A DNA stretch of 64,000 nucleotides, taken from positions 3,306,501-3,370,500 of the forward strand of contig NZ_CP121647.1 of assembly GCF_029714305.1 (NCBI RefSeq), given 5' to 3'. The stretch is from Bradyrhizobium sp. CB3481. GTDB taxonomy: Bacteria; Pseudomonadota; Alphaproteobacteria; Rhizobiales; Xanthobacteraceae. Positions 8,108 through 15,941 of this stretch are shown piece by piece. How positions within the stretch are numbered: the first letter of the stretch is position 1; each line of letters opens with the position of its first letter. The notes under the pieces were generated by a model. The model was not told the origin of the DNA. It saw nothing but the letters and a program-made list of their open reading frames with translations, and searched no databases. The position numbers were made by a program, and so were the translations under genes.

Positions 8108-8402
8108 CCGCCCAGCCGTTGAGGCGAGACTTCCTCATCCTTCAGTTCTTTTCGTAGCGGTGAAGGCGGCTCGGCAGCTGCCTTCATCGCATTCGATTCG
8201 ACAAAGGGACGAGGCGCTTTCGATTTCGGTTGTGCGATCTCTCCTCAGATGTGAAGTTCCCTCTGCTTGTCATTTGAAGCATCGGGAGAAATTCTGCCAA
8301 CCACCGCTCCGGCGCCAGCGCTGCGGAGCCGGTTCGGAAGTGTCGACCTGACAAAGGCTTCCGACTGGTGTTTGATGATCTGATACAGCGAGCAGGGGGC
8401 GT

Positions 8403-9098
8403 ATGTTCGGAATTCTGGGGCTGGGGTTTTTGCTGGGCATGCAGCATGCGCTCGAGGCCGATCACATCGCCGCTGTCTCCAGCATCGCCGCGCGCCGCAG
8501 CCATGTCGCAGACATCGTCAAGCACGGGCTGACCTGGGGGCTCGGCCACACGCTGACGCTGTTCGTCTTCGCTGGCGCTGCGATCCTGCTGGGCCGCGCG
8601 ATTCCGGAAACTGTCGCACGGCCGCTCGAGACCGCGGTCGGCTTGATGTTGGTCGGTCTTGGCGTCCATGTGCTGTGGCGCCTGTGGCGCGACCGCGTGC
8701 ATTTTCACCGGCACGGCCATGCCGACGGCACCGTGCATTTCCATGCCCACAGCCACGCCGGCGAGACCGCGCCGCATGCCCGCAACGTCCATGCGCACGA
8801 CCACGGCTTCCGCTGGCGCACGCTCCTGGTCGGCCTGATGCACGGCATGGCGGGCTCGGCCGCGCTGCTCGTGCTTGCGGTGACGCAGGCCTCCAGCCCG
8901 ATGGCCGGGCTCGGCTATATCGCGCTGTTCGGCATCGGCTCGATGATCGGCATGGGGGCGCTGTCGACGGTGATCGCGGTGCCGCTGGCGATCTCGGCCC
9001 GCTCGCTCACCTGGGCCAATCGCGCCTTGCAGGGCGCCGTCGGCCTTGCCACCGTCGCGATAGGTATTACGACGGTGGTCGAGACTGTCGCGGCCTGA
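8403..9098 (+). CDS. Nickel/cobalt transporter-like membrane protein (UreH/NicO-type, 231 aa)
   Basis: Polytopic inner-membrane protein with about six hydrophobic helices. The first helix has GMQHALEADHIAAV, the H-x4-D-H metal-selectivity signature of nickel/cobalt permeases. A His-rich cytoplasmic loop (about residues 99-137, with repeated HxH) would bind metal. A second signature, GLMHGMAGSAALL, starts the C-terminal half. The length suits single-subunit UreH/RcnA-like proteins. Likely role: Ni2+ or Co2+ uptake or export; the direction cannot be told. No urease or hydrogenase genes are adjacent. Confidence 0.85.
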   Translation: MFGILGLGFLLGMQHALEADHIAAVSSIAARRSHVADIVKHGLTWGLGHTLTLFVFAGAAILLGRAIPETVARPLETAVGLMLVGLGVHVLWRLWRDRVHFHRHGHADGTVHFHAHSHAGETAPHARNVHAHDHGFRWRTLLVGLMHGMAGSAALLVLAVTQASSPMAGLGYIALFGIGSMIGMGALSTVIAVPLAISARSLTWANRALQGAVGLATVAIGITTVVETVAA

Positions 9099-9151
9099 CG
9101 CGGCATCGCCGCGGGCGGAAAACGATAAAAAGTTTGGAGAGGAACGAGGGA

Positions 9152-10126
9152 ATGAAGCGTCGAGATTTCCTGGCGGGAAGTGCGGCGTCGTCGCTGGCGG
9201 CGATCACGGGCAAGGTGTTCGCGCAGACCGGGCCGCTGACAAAAATCATCTTTCCCTTTGCGGCCGGCGGCGGCGGCGACGCGCTTTGCCGGTTGCTGGC
9301 GCAACACATCGCGCCTTCGCTTGACCGCAACATGATCGTGGAAAACCGCACCGGCGGCGACGGCCTGATCGGCATCAAGGCGGTCAAGGGCGCCAGCCCC
9401 GACGGCACGACCATTCTCGTCACCACGGGGCCGACGATGTATCTGCTGCCGATGGTCGAGACGACGCCGAGCTTCGACGCGGCAAAGGATTTCGTTCCGG
9501 TCAGCCAGCTCGTGCGGTTCGAATTCTGCGTGTTCGTGGGCAAGGCCGTCCCGCCCGAGGTCAAGGATTTCAAGCAATTCGTCGCCTGGCTGAAGGCCAA
9601 TCCGGATAACGCCACCTTCGGCGTGCCGTCTAACGGCACCATTCCGCATTTCACCGGTTCGCGGCTCGAAGAGGCGCTCGGCCTCAAGCTGACCCGCGTG
9701 GCCTATCGCGGCAGCGCGCCGATCATCAACGATCTCGTCGGCGGCCACATGCCGTTCGCGATTTCGACGCTGACCGACGCCATCCCGCAGCATCGCGCGG
9801 GCAACATCCGGATTCTCGCGGTCGGCAGCGCGCAGCGTTCGCCGTTCCTGCCCGAGGCGCCGACGCTGCGGGAGAGCGGCGTCGATCTGGTGGCGGATGG
9901 CTGGTACGGCATGTGGCTGCCGGCAGGCGCTTCGCCCGACTTTGCGAAGAAGCTGAGCGAGGCGGTCGCCGCCGCGCTTGGCAAGGCCGAGGTCAAGGAA
10001 AAGCTTGCGGCAATCGGCCTGATCCCGGTCGGCTCGACGCCGGAGGGCCTGACGCAGGAACTCGCCGCCAACACCGCGTTCTGGCAGCCGATCGTCAAGG
10101 CGACGGGGTACAAGATCACGAATTGA
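9152..10126 (+). CDS. Bug/TctC-family periplasmic binding protein (324 aa)
   Basis: The start at 9152 follows GGAGAGGAACGAGGG. The signal peptide MKRRDFLAGSAASSLAAITGKVFA begins with an RRDFL twin-arginine-like motif, so Tat export is possible. The mature part has the Bug pattern: KIIFPFAAGGGGDALCR, VENRTGGDGLIG, DGTTIL, and AYRGSAPIINDLVGGHMPFAI. These proteins bind small carboxylates or aromatic acids for tripartite tricarboxylate transporters. No tctA/tctB partner is nearby, as is usual for orphan Bug proteins, so it may share a distant permease or act as a sensor. Confidence 0.92.
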   Translation: MKRRDFLAGSAASSLAAITGKVFAQTGPLTKIIFPFAAGGGGDALCRLLAQHIAPSLDRNMIVENRTGGDGLIGIKAVKGASPDGTTILVTTGPTMYLLPMVETTPSFDAAKDFVPVSQLVRFEFCVFVGKAVPPEVKDFKQFVAWLKANPDNATFGVPSNGTIPHFTGSRLEEALGLKLTRVAYRGSAPIINDLVGGHMPFAISTLTDAIPQHRAGNIRILAVGSAQRSPFLPEAPTLRESGVDLVADGWYGMWLPAGASPDFAKKLSEAVAAALGKAEVKEKLAAIGLIPVGSTPEGLTQELAANTAFWQPIVKATGYKITN

Positions 10127-10299
10127 ACCGAACCGGCATCCAGTCGGTAAAATTGACGCAAGTCACCGGCGGTTCCAGACACTACTTACCTTCGTTAGCG
10201 CCCTGAATTCCCACCTGATTTCCATTGCCTCACCTTTGATGGGTTAGAACCTGCCATGCCTTTGCTTTGACTTGATAAGAATCTCCAAGTCTAACTACC

Positions 10300-10905
10300 A
10301 TGTCTCTGATGGAAGTTGGGGCATTGAAGCAAATGCGCTGGGTCTTGGATCGACCTGCGGCGCCTGTAGAAAGCAAAAGGGATAAGCACCGCATGGGTTC
10401 ATATTTTCGGCGGCAGCTTGCGGATTACGTTGAATATCATCGCGACCCCTGGAATTGCGCGATGCACGTCTTCGGCATCCTGTTCTTGTTCCAGGCCGCA
10501 GTTCTTCCGCTCAGCTTGTGGCCAATCACAATATTGGGGTTCCAGACCAGCGCGGCGGCCATTGCTGTCATACCGGTGCTCATCTACTGGTTCCTACTCG
10601 ACTTCGCGCTTGGAGCCGCCATCCTTGCAGCCGCAATCGTGTTGCTTTCGGCGGCTGGCGCGATCGTCGGTCATGTGACGACCGCCGGGATGTGGTCACT
10701 GACAGCCGTTCTGATCGTTATTGGTGTCTCGGCGCAGATTGTCGGGCATCGCGTGTTTGAGCAGCGGCAGCCGGCGCTGGTCGATAATCCGACGCACCTC
10801 TTGCTTGGACCAATGTTTGTCATGGCGAAGTTGTTTATCGCGCTGGGCTTTCGGCGCGATCTCGCCCTGATCATCCAGGGGCACACGCAAGTCGTACAAT
10901 CCTGA
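10300..10905 (+). CDS. Mpo1-like (DUF962) membrane protein (201 aa)
   Basis: Residues about 33-200 match the Mpo1/YGL010w family: YVEYHRDPWNCAMHVFGI carries the conserved His/Asn/His metal-binding pattern, and AQIVGHRVFEQRQPALVDN carries the second His and the family's PAL motif. Four hydrophobic helices fit an inner-membrane location. Yeast Mpo1 is an Fe(II) dioxygenase that removes one carbon from 2-hydroxy fatty acids (alpha-oxidation). The start may be Met32 (10393), since the first 31 residues look non-conserved and neither start has a strong ribosome-binding site. It heads a same-strand trio of lipid-type genes. Confidence 0.8.
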   Translation: MSLMEVGALKQMRWVLDRPAAPVESKRDKHRMGSYFRRQLADYVEYHRDPWNCAMHVFGILFLFQAAVLPLSLWPITILGFQTSAAAIAVIPVLIYWFLLDFALGAAILAAAIVLLSAAGAIVGHVTTAGMWSLTAVLIVIGVSAQIVGHRVFEQRQPALVDNPTHLLLGPMFVMAKLFIALGFRRDLALIIQGHTQVVQS

Positions 10906-10935
10906 TTGCGAATTTTCAGCTTGAACGCCATTAGC

Positions 10936-11985
10936 ATGACACACGTGCTGGTCACAGGCGGCAGTGGTTTTATCGGAAAGCATCTCGTCGCGGCGTTGAT
11001 TGCGAAGGGAGAGCGGGTGAGGGCGCTCGACCTTCAGCCGCCGTCTCGCATTCTGCCGCAGGTTGAGCATATCAGCGGATCAGTGCTCGATCGCGACTTG
11101 GTGCACCGGGCGATGGAGGGGGTCGAACAAGTCTATCACCTTGCCGGCCTGCCCGGCATGTGGCTACCCCGGAAGGCCGATTTTCACACCGTCAATTGCG
11201 GCGGCACCGAGATCGTGATTGAGACGGCGCGTCAGCGCGGCATCAAGCGCTTGCTGCACTGTTCGACGGAATCGATTCTATTCCGTGCCTCACCGTCGAT
11301 GGTCCCTGTTCCCGATGATGCGTTGCTCCCCGATGACATGCCGGGTCCATATACGCGCTCGAAGATGCTGGCCGATCGTCTCGCCCTGCAGGCGGCCGCC
11401 TCCGGTTATCCGGTGGTTATCGGCTGTCCCACCATGCCGATCGGGCCGCACGACCACAATGTTACCCCGCCGACGGCGATGCTCCGGTATTTCCTCGATC
11501 GACGCCTTCAACTGCATCTTGATTTCGTCGTGAACCTCGTCGATGTGCGCGACGCGGCCGAAGGGCTGATCCTTGCGATGGAGCGCGGACAGGCCGGACA
11601 TCGCTACGTTCTCGGCGGCGAAAGCATGCGGCTAGAGCAGATCCTGGAAATCATGGCCGAAATCAGCGGCCGTCGCGCCCGGCGCATTCAGGTGAACGGC
11701 AAGGTCGCCGAAATGGTCACGGCCGTGCTGGAATTCATTGCCGATCACGTGACGCGCCGGTCTCCATCCGGCACGGCCGAAGGCGTTCGCATCGCATTGC
11801 GAGCGGGGGCCTTGTCGATCGAAAAAGCGCAACGCGAGCTGGGCTATGCGCCAGGCCCGGTCGAGCCCGTGTTGCGGGAAACCATTGCGCATCTGCTTGG
11901 TGCAGGTGACAATCAGCGCGAATGGAGTCCAACGGCCAACACGCGCCCTCGGACGTTTGACGCCAAGCCCCGGCTTGACGGCTGA
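10936..11985 (+). CDS. NAD-dependent epimerase/dehydratase, HpnA-like (349 aa)
   Basis: Extended short-chain dehydrogenase. It has the Rossmann motif VTGGSGFIGKH at residues 5-15, and the active-site YTRSK (Tyr-x3-Lys) after LHCSTESILF, which supplies the Ser. The start at 10936 is chosen because the Rossmann strand begins at once. Sequence style (VYHLAGLPGMWLPRK, VNCGGTEIVIETARQRG) recalls hopanoid-associated sugar epimerase HpnA, but there is no hpn cluster here, so the name is not assigned. It lies 30 bases after the Mpo1-like gene and 27 bases before a methyltransferase, probably one operon acting on a lipid. Confidence 0.85.
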   Translation: MTHVLVTGGSGFIGKHLVAALIAKGERVRALDLQPPSRILPQVEHISGSVLDRDLVHRAMEGVEQVYHLAGLPGMWLPRKADFHTVNCGGTEIVIETARQRGIKRLLHCSTESILFRASPSMVPVPDDALLPDDMPGPYTRSKMLADRLALQAAASGYPVVIGCPTMPIGPHDHNVTPPTAMLRYFLDRRLQLHLDFVVNLVDVRDAAEGLILAMERGQAGHRYVLGGESMRLEQILEIMAEISGRRARRIQVNGKVAEMVTAVLEFIADHVTRRSPSGTAEGVRIALRAGALSIEKAQRELGYAPGPVEPVLRETIAHLLGAGDNQREWSPTANTRPRTFDAKPRLDG

Positions 11986-12012
11986 CTCGAACCTGATGCG
12001 GTCCGCAATATC

Positions 12013-12627
12013 ATGAACAATCTCAGTCAAGGAGTGGCTTTCGTCCTGAGCGGCTGGACAACGACGTGGCCCACGCAGTTGCTCGCCATCATCTGGATCC
12101 TGTGGGTGAGCAGCTGGGTCGCGGCGTCATTCTGGTCCGGTCAGACCAAGAAGAATGTGATGAGCTCGGACTCGCTCAAGTACCGCTCCCTCATTTACCT
12201 GGGAGCTATACTGTTCTTGCCATTGACCGGAAAGCTCCTGGGGGAAAAGCCGCTCTGGCAGTTTGGCAGCACTGGAATCTACCTGCTGACGTGTCTCGTG
12301 CTTGCCGGGATATCGTTCACATGGTGGGGGAGGCTTCATCTCGGAAGGTTCTGGTCGAACGCGATCACGCACAAGGAAGGCCACCAGGTCATTGACACCG
12401 GTCCCTACGGGCTGGTGCGGCACCCGATCTATACCGGGCTGATCGCGGGGATGCTGGTAACGGGGATTGCGGTCGGAACCGTGACCGCGATGCTGGGGGC
12501 GGCGCTTATCTCGCTCGGCATGGCGCTCAAGGCGCGCATGGAGGAAGGCTTCCTCACGGCTGAACTTGGCGAAGACGCCTATGGCGCATATTGCCGTCGC
12601 GTCCCGATGCTGATTCCGTTCACCTGA
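12013..12627 (+). CDS. ICMT-like membrane methyltransferase (204 aa)
   Basis: Integral membrane protein with about five helices and the isoprenylcysteine carboxyl methyltransferase/PEMT signature VIDTGPYGLVRHPIYTG near residue 130. A C-terminal EEGFLTAELGEDAYGAYCRRVP follows and binds S-adenosylmethionine in this family. Bacterial members methylate lipids or small hydrophobic acids and alcohols, since bacteria lack prenylated proteins. It is the third gene of the trio starting at 10300 and is convergent with the lipase-like gene ending at 12639. Confidence 0.88.
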   Translation: MNNLSQGVAFVLSGWTTTWPTQLLAIIWILWVSSWVAASFWSGQTKKNVMSSDSLKYRSLIYLGAILFLPLTGKLLGEKPLWQFGSTGIYLLTCLVLAGISFTWWGRLHLGRFWSNAITHKEGHQVIDTGPYGLVRHPIYTGLIAGMLVTGIAVGTVTAMLGAALISLGMALKARMEEGFLTAELGEDAYGAYCRRVPMLIPFT

Positions 12628-12638
12628 TTGGCTGCATA

Positions 12639-13577
12639 CTACCGCTTCGGTCGCGCCGCCATCGAGGTTGCGACAGGGGCGGCAAGACGGCGTGGAATCA
12701 AGACCCGCTGGCCGATCGGCAGCGGGGTACCCTCCGAATACTGATTGGCTTGGGTCAGAGACCACAGCGGTACCTGGTTGAATGCCGCGAGCTTCTCCAG
12801 CGTGTCGCCCGACCGCGTCATTTGCGGCATGCCGCTGTCCCATAGTTCAACCGGTGCATCGGGAGGGACCACGTAGCGAAGCGGCATCGCTTCTCCACCG
12901 GCAGGGGCAGGGATCGCCGCGAGTTGCGCAATCGCCGCCACCAATTGCTGGTGGATTGAATCCATCTTGTCGATGTTGATGTGGGTGACTTCCTCGTGCT
13001 GTTTCAGGTCGAAGCTGGCGTAGTGTCCCTGATAGCCTGGCTCCGCCACCACATCGCCGCCGCCCAATACGCTGTCCGACAGGAAAACGTTGATGAACCG
13101 CTCGACGTTCAGCGGCACCTTAGGGGTTGCGTGGGCCGGATCGATGGTGACGACGAGGCTCACCTGGATATTTTCGGCCTTCAGGATTCCCGCGAACGTC
13201 ACGGCGCAAAGTCCGCCCATCGAATGACCGATCAGGACGATCGGGGCGGCATTCTCTCTGTAGTCACGGATCGCCTGATCGGCGATCAGCCGGCAAATGG
13301 TGAATTCGTAGACGTCGGCCCGGATACCGGCTGCCTGGAGGCGCTCGGTCAGGCGGTCCATCCCGCGCGAAAAGATCGGGCCGAGGGCGCCCCGGAACAG
13401 GTAGACGCGCGGCGGTGGCTGGGTCGCGACCGGCGGCGCCGGCGGGGCAGACGTCGTAGCCGCATCGGACGACCGCGGGGCCGGACCGGCCTGCGCCGGA
13501 TCGCAACTGAGCGAGAAGACGAAGGTGGAAAGGGCCGTCCAGATCGCCACGGCGGCAACCTGCGTCGGACTGCTCAT
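12639..13577 (-). CDS. Secreted alpha/beta hydrolase with C-terminal LysM domain (312 aa)
   Basis: An N-terminal signal (MSSPTQVAAVAIWTALSTFVFSLSCDPAQA) is followed by a Pro/Ala-rich linker. A lipase-like domain comes next (VYLFRGALGPIFSRGMDRL, IVLIGHSMGGLCAV with the GxSxG serine, and His in EEVTHINIDKM). The C-terminus (about residues 250-300; TRSGDTLEKLAAFNQVPL, ANQY, PIGQRVLIP) is one LysM repeat, a peptidoglycan-binding module. The enzyme is therefore probably periplasmic and tethered to the cell wall. It is paralogous to 13715-14446 in the catalytic part, but only this copy has LysM. Confidence 0.85.
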   Translation of the reverse strand: MSSPTQVAAVAIWTALSTFVFSLSCDPAQAGPAPRSSDAATTSAPPAPPVATQPPPRVYLFRGALGPIFSRGMDRLTERLQAAGIRADVYEFTICRLIADQAIRDYRENAAPIVLIGHSMGGLCAVTFAGILKAENIQVSLVVTIDPAHATPKVPLNVERFINVFLSDSVLGGGDVVAEPGYQGHYASFDLKQHEEVTHINIDKMDSIHQQLVAAIAQLAAIPAPAGGEAMPLRYVVPPDAPVELWDSGMPQMTRSGDTLEKLAAFNQVPLWSLTQANQYSEGTPLPIGQRVLIPRRLAAPVATSMAARPKR

Positions 13578-13714
13578 GCGCGCTCCATTCGCGATTCCAA
13601 GCGTAAGTACACCCCAACGCGCCCAGCCGCGTAGGGTGATCTATCGTCGAGGAATAGGCAGAATTTGCGGCACGCGGGGGCTTCGGCGACAGTTCTGGAA
13701 CCCGGCGGGTCGCG

Positions 13715-14446
13715 CTACTGACGTACCGCCGCCGTGTTGGCGATCCCAGCGCGCGCCGCGCCGGCCGCGCCAGGCTGCCGCGGCTTCTGGATACGCGACG
13801 CCGGCGCAGATCGGCCGAAGACGACCGCGTCGATCTCGCTGATCACCTTCCGCTGCATGATCTGGTTCTTCTCGATCGACATGTGCCCGACGCCGGGAAC
13901 GTCCTGGACGTTGATATTCTCGAGCTTGCCCTGCAATTGCGCGGTCCTCGCGACCGGCTCGCCGTTGCCGTTGGCGATGTAGAAGTTGACGTAACGTCCC
14001 ACCCGTCCGGAGAGCTTGGTGCGAAACACCGAGTCCAGGCCGATGGCCAGCTTCACCGGCGCGCCAAGCTGATCCAGCCTGGCGACCATGTCGGGCAGCG
14101 CGGTCGCGCCCGAGGAATGGCCGACCAGGATGATCGTTTTGATCCGGCCGCTCTTGTATGCGAGGGCCGCTTCGTCGGCGAGCGACGACCATGAGGCGAA
14201 GTTCGCGACGGTAACCGGGATGCCTTGCGCGCGCAGTTGTGCCGCAATGTCATCCAGTCCCAGCGAAAAGATATTGAGCACGCCGCGGAGCAGATACACG
14301 TGCGCAGTCGAGGCCGCAGATACCGAATTCGGTGCTGCCGATGCGGGACACGCGCCGATCAGCAGGAGCAGCAGGAGCGCGATCGCATGCACGCGAGGCC
14401 ACGATCCCTGGCCGGGAAGGGATAACCAGCGACGATATGGCCTCAT
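13715..14446 (-). CDS. Secreted alpha/beta hydrolase, paralogue of the LysM one (243 aa)
   Basis: The start at 14446 (MRPYRRWLSL) is preferred over a longer frame: GAGGAG lies just upstream and a signal peptide with a leucine run (HAIALLLLLLIGACPASA) follows. The core matches its neighbour: VYLLRGVLNIFSLGLDDIAAQL, IILVGHSSGATAL (nucleophile Ser), DVPGVGHMSIEKN (His). There is no LysM; the C-terminus is basic and Ala-rich. Likely periplasmic lipase/esterase-type activity with unknown substrate. The two copies lie in the same direction, 137 bases apart. Confidence 0.8.
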   Translation of the reverse strand: MRPYRRWLSLPGQGSWPRVHAIALLLLLLIGACPASAAPNSVSAASTAHVYLLRGVLNIFSLGLDDIAAQLRAQGIPVTVANFASWSSLADEAALAYKSGRIKTIILVGHSSGATALPDMVARLDQLGAPVKLAIGLDSVFRTKLSGRVGRYVNFYIANGNGEPVARTAQLQGKLENINVQDVPGVGHMSIEKNQIMQRKVISEIDAVVFGRSAPASRIQKPRQPGAAGAARAGIANTAAVRQ

Positions 14447-14836
14447 TGCGCTCCTCGACGAACTGCGAAATGTTTGCCGGACGGTAGCGCCCGTGCGTTC
14501 GGAACTGCAACAAATGTGGCGTAAGCGGCTGCAATTTACCGATAGGACGTGTCTCCGCCGCAACACCAGCTCCAACATTCTTTACGGTTTTCGCCGGGTG
14601 GCCAGGCAGGACGAAGTCGGGCCTTGGGGCGATAATGCTGAGAGATTCTGGTCGTTGGAACTGCGAGGGCCGAAGGCGCTCCTTCATTCAGAGATCGTCA
14701 TTCAGAGATCGTGCGATGAGCGGTACCGAAGCGCAACAGACGATCACTATCGAATGCCAAAAGGCAAAATGAAATGAGGGAACCGGCCAGACTCAAGTTA
14801 GAGTCCGTGCAGTTGGAATTTGGCAGGGGGGCTGCA
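14447..14836. other. Intergenic region with a 14-bp tandem duplication
   Basis: Nothing coding is supported. The unit CATTCAGAGATCGT is repeated directly at 14685-14712. Confidence 0.5.
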
Positions 14837-15061
14837 ATGCCATACTTCAATTTTGATCTCGTCATCGGTGCAGAGTTCAAAAACCAGGGCGGCATGTTTC
14901 TTGAAAATAGGGAAAACGCGATCGACAAGGCGGAGAGCCTCGCAAGCGAGCTTTGTATCGTTCGTCCAGACCTGTGTTCCACCGGCTGTGCCGTGCGTGT
15001 GACCGACGGAGACTCTAACGAACTCTACCGCACTCCGCTCGAGGTTAGCGGCCGCGGATGA
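14837..15061 (+). CDS. DUF6894-like small protein (74 aa)
   Basis: The ATG at 14837 has a strong purine-rich ribosome-binding site (GGCAGGGGGG). The layout MPYFNFDLVIG - NQGGMFLENRENAIDKAESLASEL - CAVRVTDGDSNELYRTPLEV is the short two-strand/helix/two-strand pattern of rhizobial DUF6894 proteins: an aromatic start, the GxxxxxxxxAxxxA helix, then a closing strand pair. These are soluble, of unknown function and present in many copies per genome. Family assignment is from memory. Confidence 0.7.
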   Translation: MPYFNFDLVIGAEFKNQGGMFLENRENAIDKAESLASELCIVRPDLCSTGCAVRVTDGDSNELYRTPLEVSGRG

Positions 15062-15114
15062 AATCGCGCCGCCGTGCACGATGCGCGCGCAATCGAGATC
15101 GATTGTTCCGCAGA

Positions 15115-15390
15115 TTACGGCAAGGGCATTAGTTGAGTGGGCAGCGATTTCTTGCCCAAGGGGCAGCCCGTTTTTCCACCGGGGGTCTCAACCTGAGCCA
15201 GAGATTTGTTGGAATGGTTCGGATCAGATGCCAATGGCCCGGTCGCATTCATAGACGCTGCTGCGGCAGCGTTTGGTGGCCATTTCACGTAGCTATCGGC
15301 GGCGAATGCAAGGGCGAACACGGTGAAAAGCCCGACCACCGCTATGGTGCCCATTCCCTGCCGATCTATTTGGCTGGTGAACAACGGCAT
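15115..15390 (-). CDS. Small membrane-anchored hypothetical protein (91 aa)
   Basis: A GGGAGA ribosome-binding site precedes the ATG at 15390. One hydrophobic helix (MGTIAVVGLFTVFALAFAADSYV, residues 13-35) is followed by a Pro/Ala/Ser-rich tail with two Lys-flanked segments and a single cysteine (KTGCPLGKK). The start could also be Met13. Likely anchored in the inner membrane with a periplasmic tail. No known family. Confidence 0.5.
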   Translation of the reverse strand: MPLFTSQIDRQGMGTIAVVGLFTVFALAFAADSYVKWPPNAAAAASMNATGPLASDPNHSNKSLAQVETPGGKTGCPLGKKSLPTQLMPLP

Positions 15391-15545
15391 CGCTGGTCTC
15401 CCGAAACCGGGTTTGCAGCGGCTTAGATCAATCCGGCCATTTCAAATGTGAACCATCTCACGTTTCACGCTCATTTGATGCGTACGGATCTAAAGCGCGA
15501 TGACGATCCAAATTTCATCGCGCTTTGGGGCAGGCGTCGTACCGA

Positions 15546-15577
15546 CGAAAAAATGGCCCCTGGAAGGGGCCATTTTC
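15546..15577 (-). terminator. Rho-independent terminator (minus strand)
   Basis: An 11-bp perfect stem AAAATGGCCCC / GGGGCCATTTT with a 5-nt loop, followed on the minus strand by six T, just after the stop of the gene at 15586-15831. Confidence 0.88.
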
Positions 15578-15585
15578 ACTCTGTG

Positions 15586-15831
15586 CTAGTCATCCCAGTA
15601 GTGACGCCGGATCACGACATCCCGGTCGCGGTAGTAGTTGCGGTGGTACCAGCCGCGGTGCAAGCCGCGATCGTGCTCATAAAATCCGAAGCGCGGACCA
15701 CCGTAGTAGCGGTCGCCGTAGTAATCGCGATCACCGCCCACATAGACGCCAAAGCCGCCTGCGCTTGCTGCCGTGGGCACGCCAACGGCGAGGGTCGCCA
15801 AAGCGGCCAGCACGTAAGAAAGCTTCCTCAT
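15586..15831 (-). CDS. Secreted Tyr/Arg/His-rich small protein (81 aa)
   Basis: The ATG at 15831 (MRKLSYVLAALATLAVGVPTAASA) follows GGAGAGGAACA and gives a clean signal peptide; a longer frame to 15900 lacks these. The mature ~57 residues are rich in Tyr, Asp, Arg and Gly (YVGGDRDYYGDRYYGG, HRGWYHRNYYRDRDV). Such low-complexity periplasmic proteins are frequent in Bradyrhizobium. A terminator follows directly. Function unknown. Confidence 0.75.
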   Translation of the reverse strand: MRKLSYVLAALATLAVGVPTAASAGGFGVYVGGDRDYYGDRYYGGPRFGFYEHDRGLHRGWYHRNYYRDRDVVIRRHYWDD

Positions 15832-15941
15832 TGTTCCTCTCCACTCGTTGTTGCCTGAGGAAAAACGAATGCCCGGGTTGTCTGTTGCAGGGAACCGCAA
15901 GAAACTTTCTTGAACGCGTATTCACCATCATTGCATGAGGT

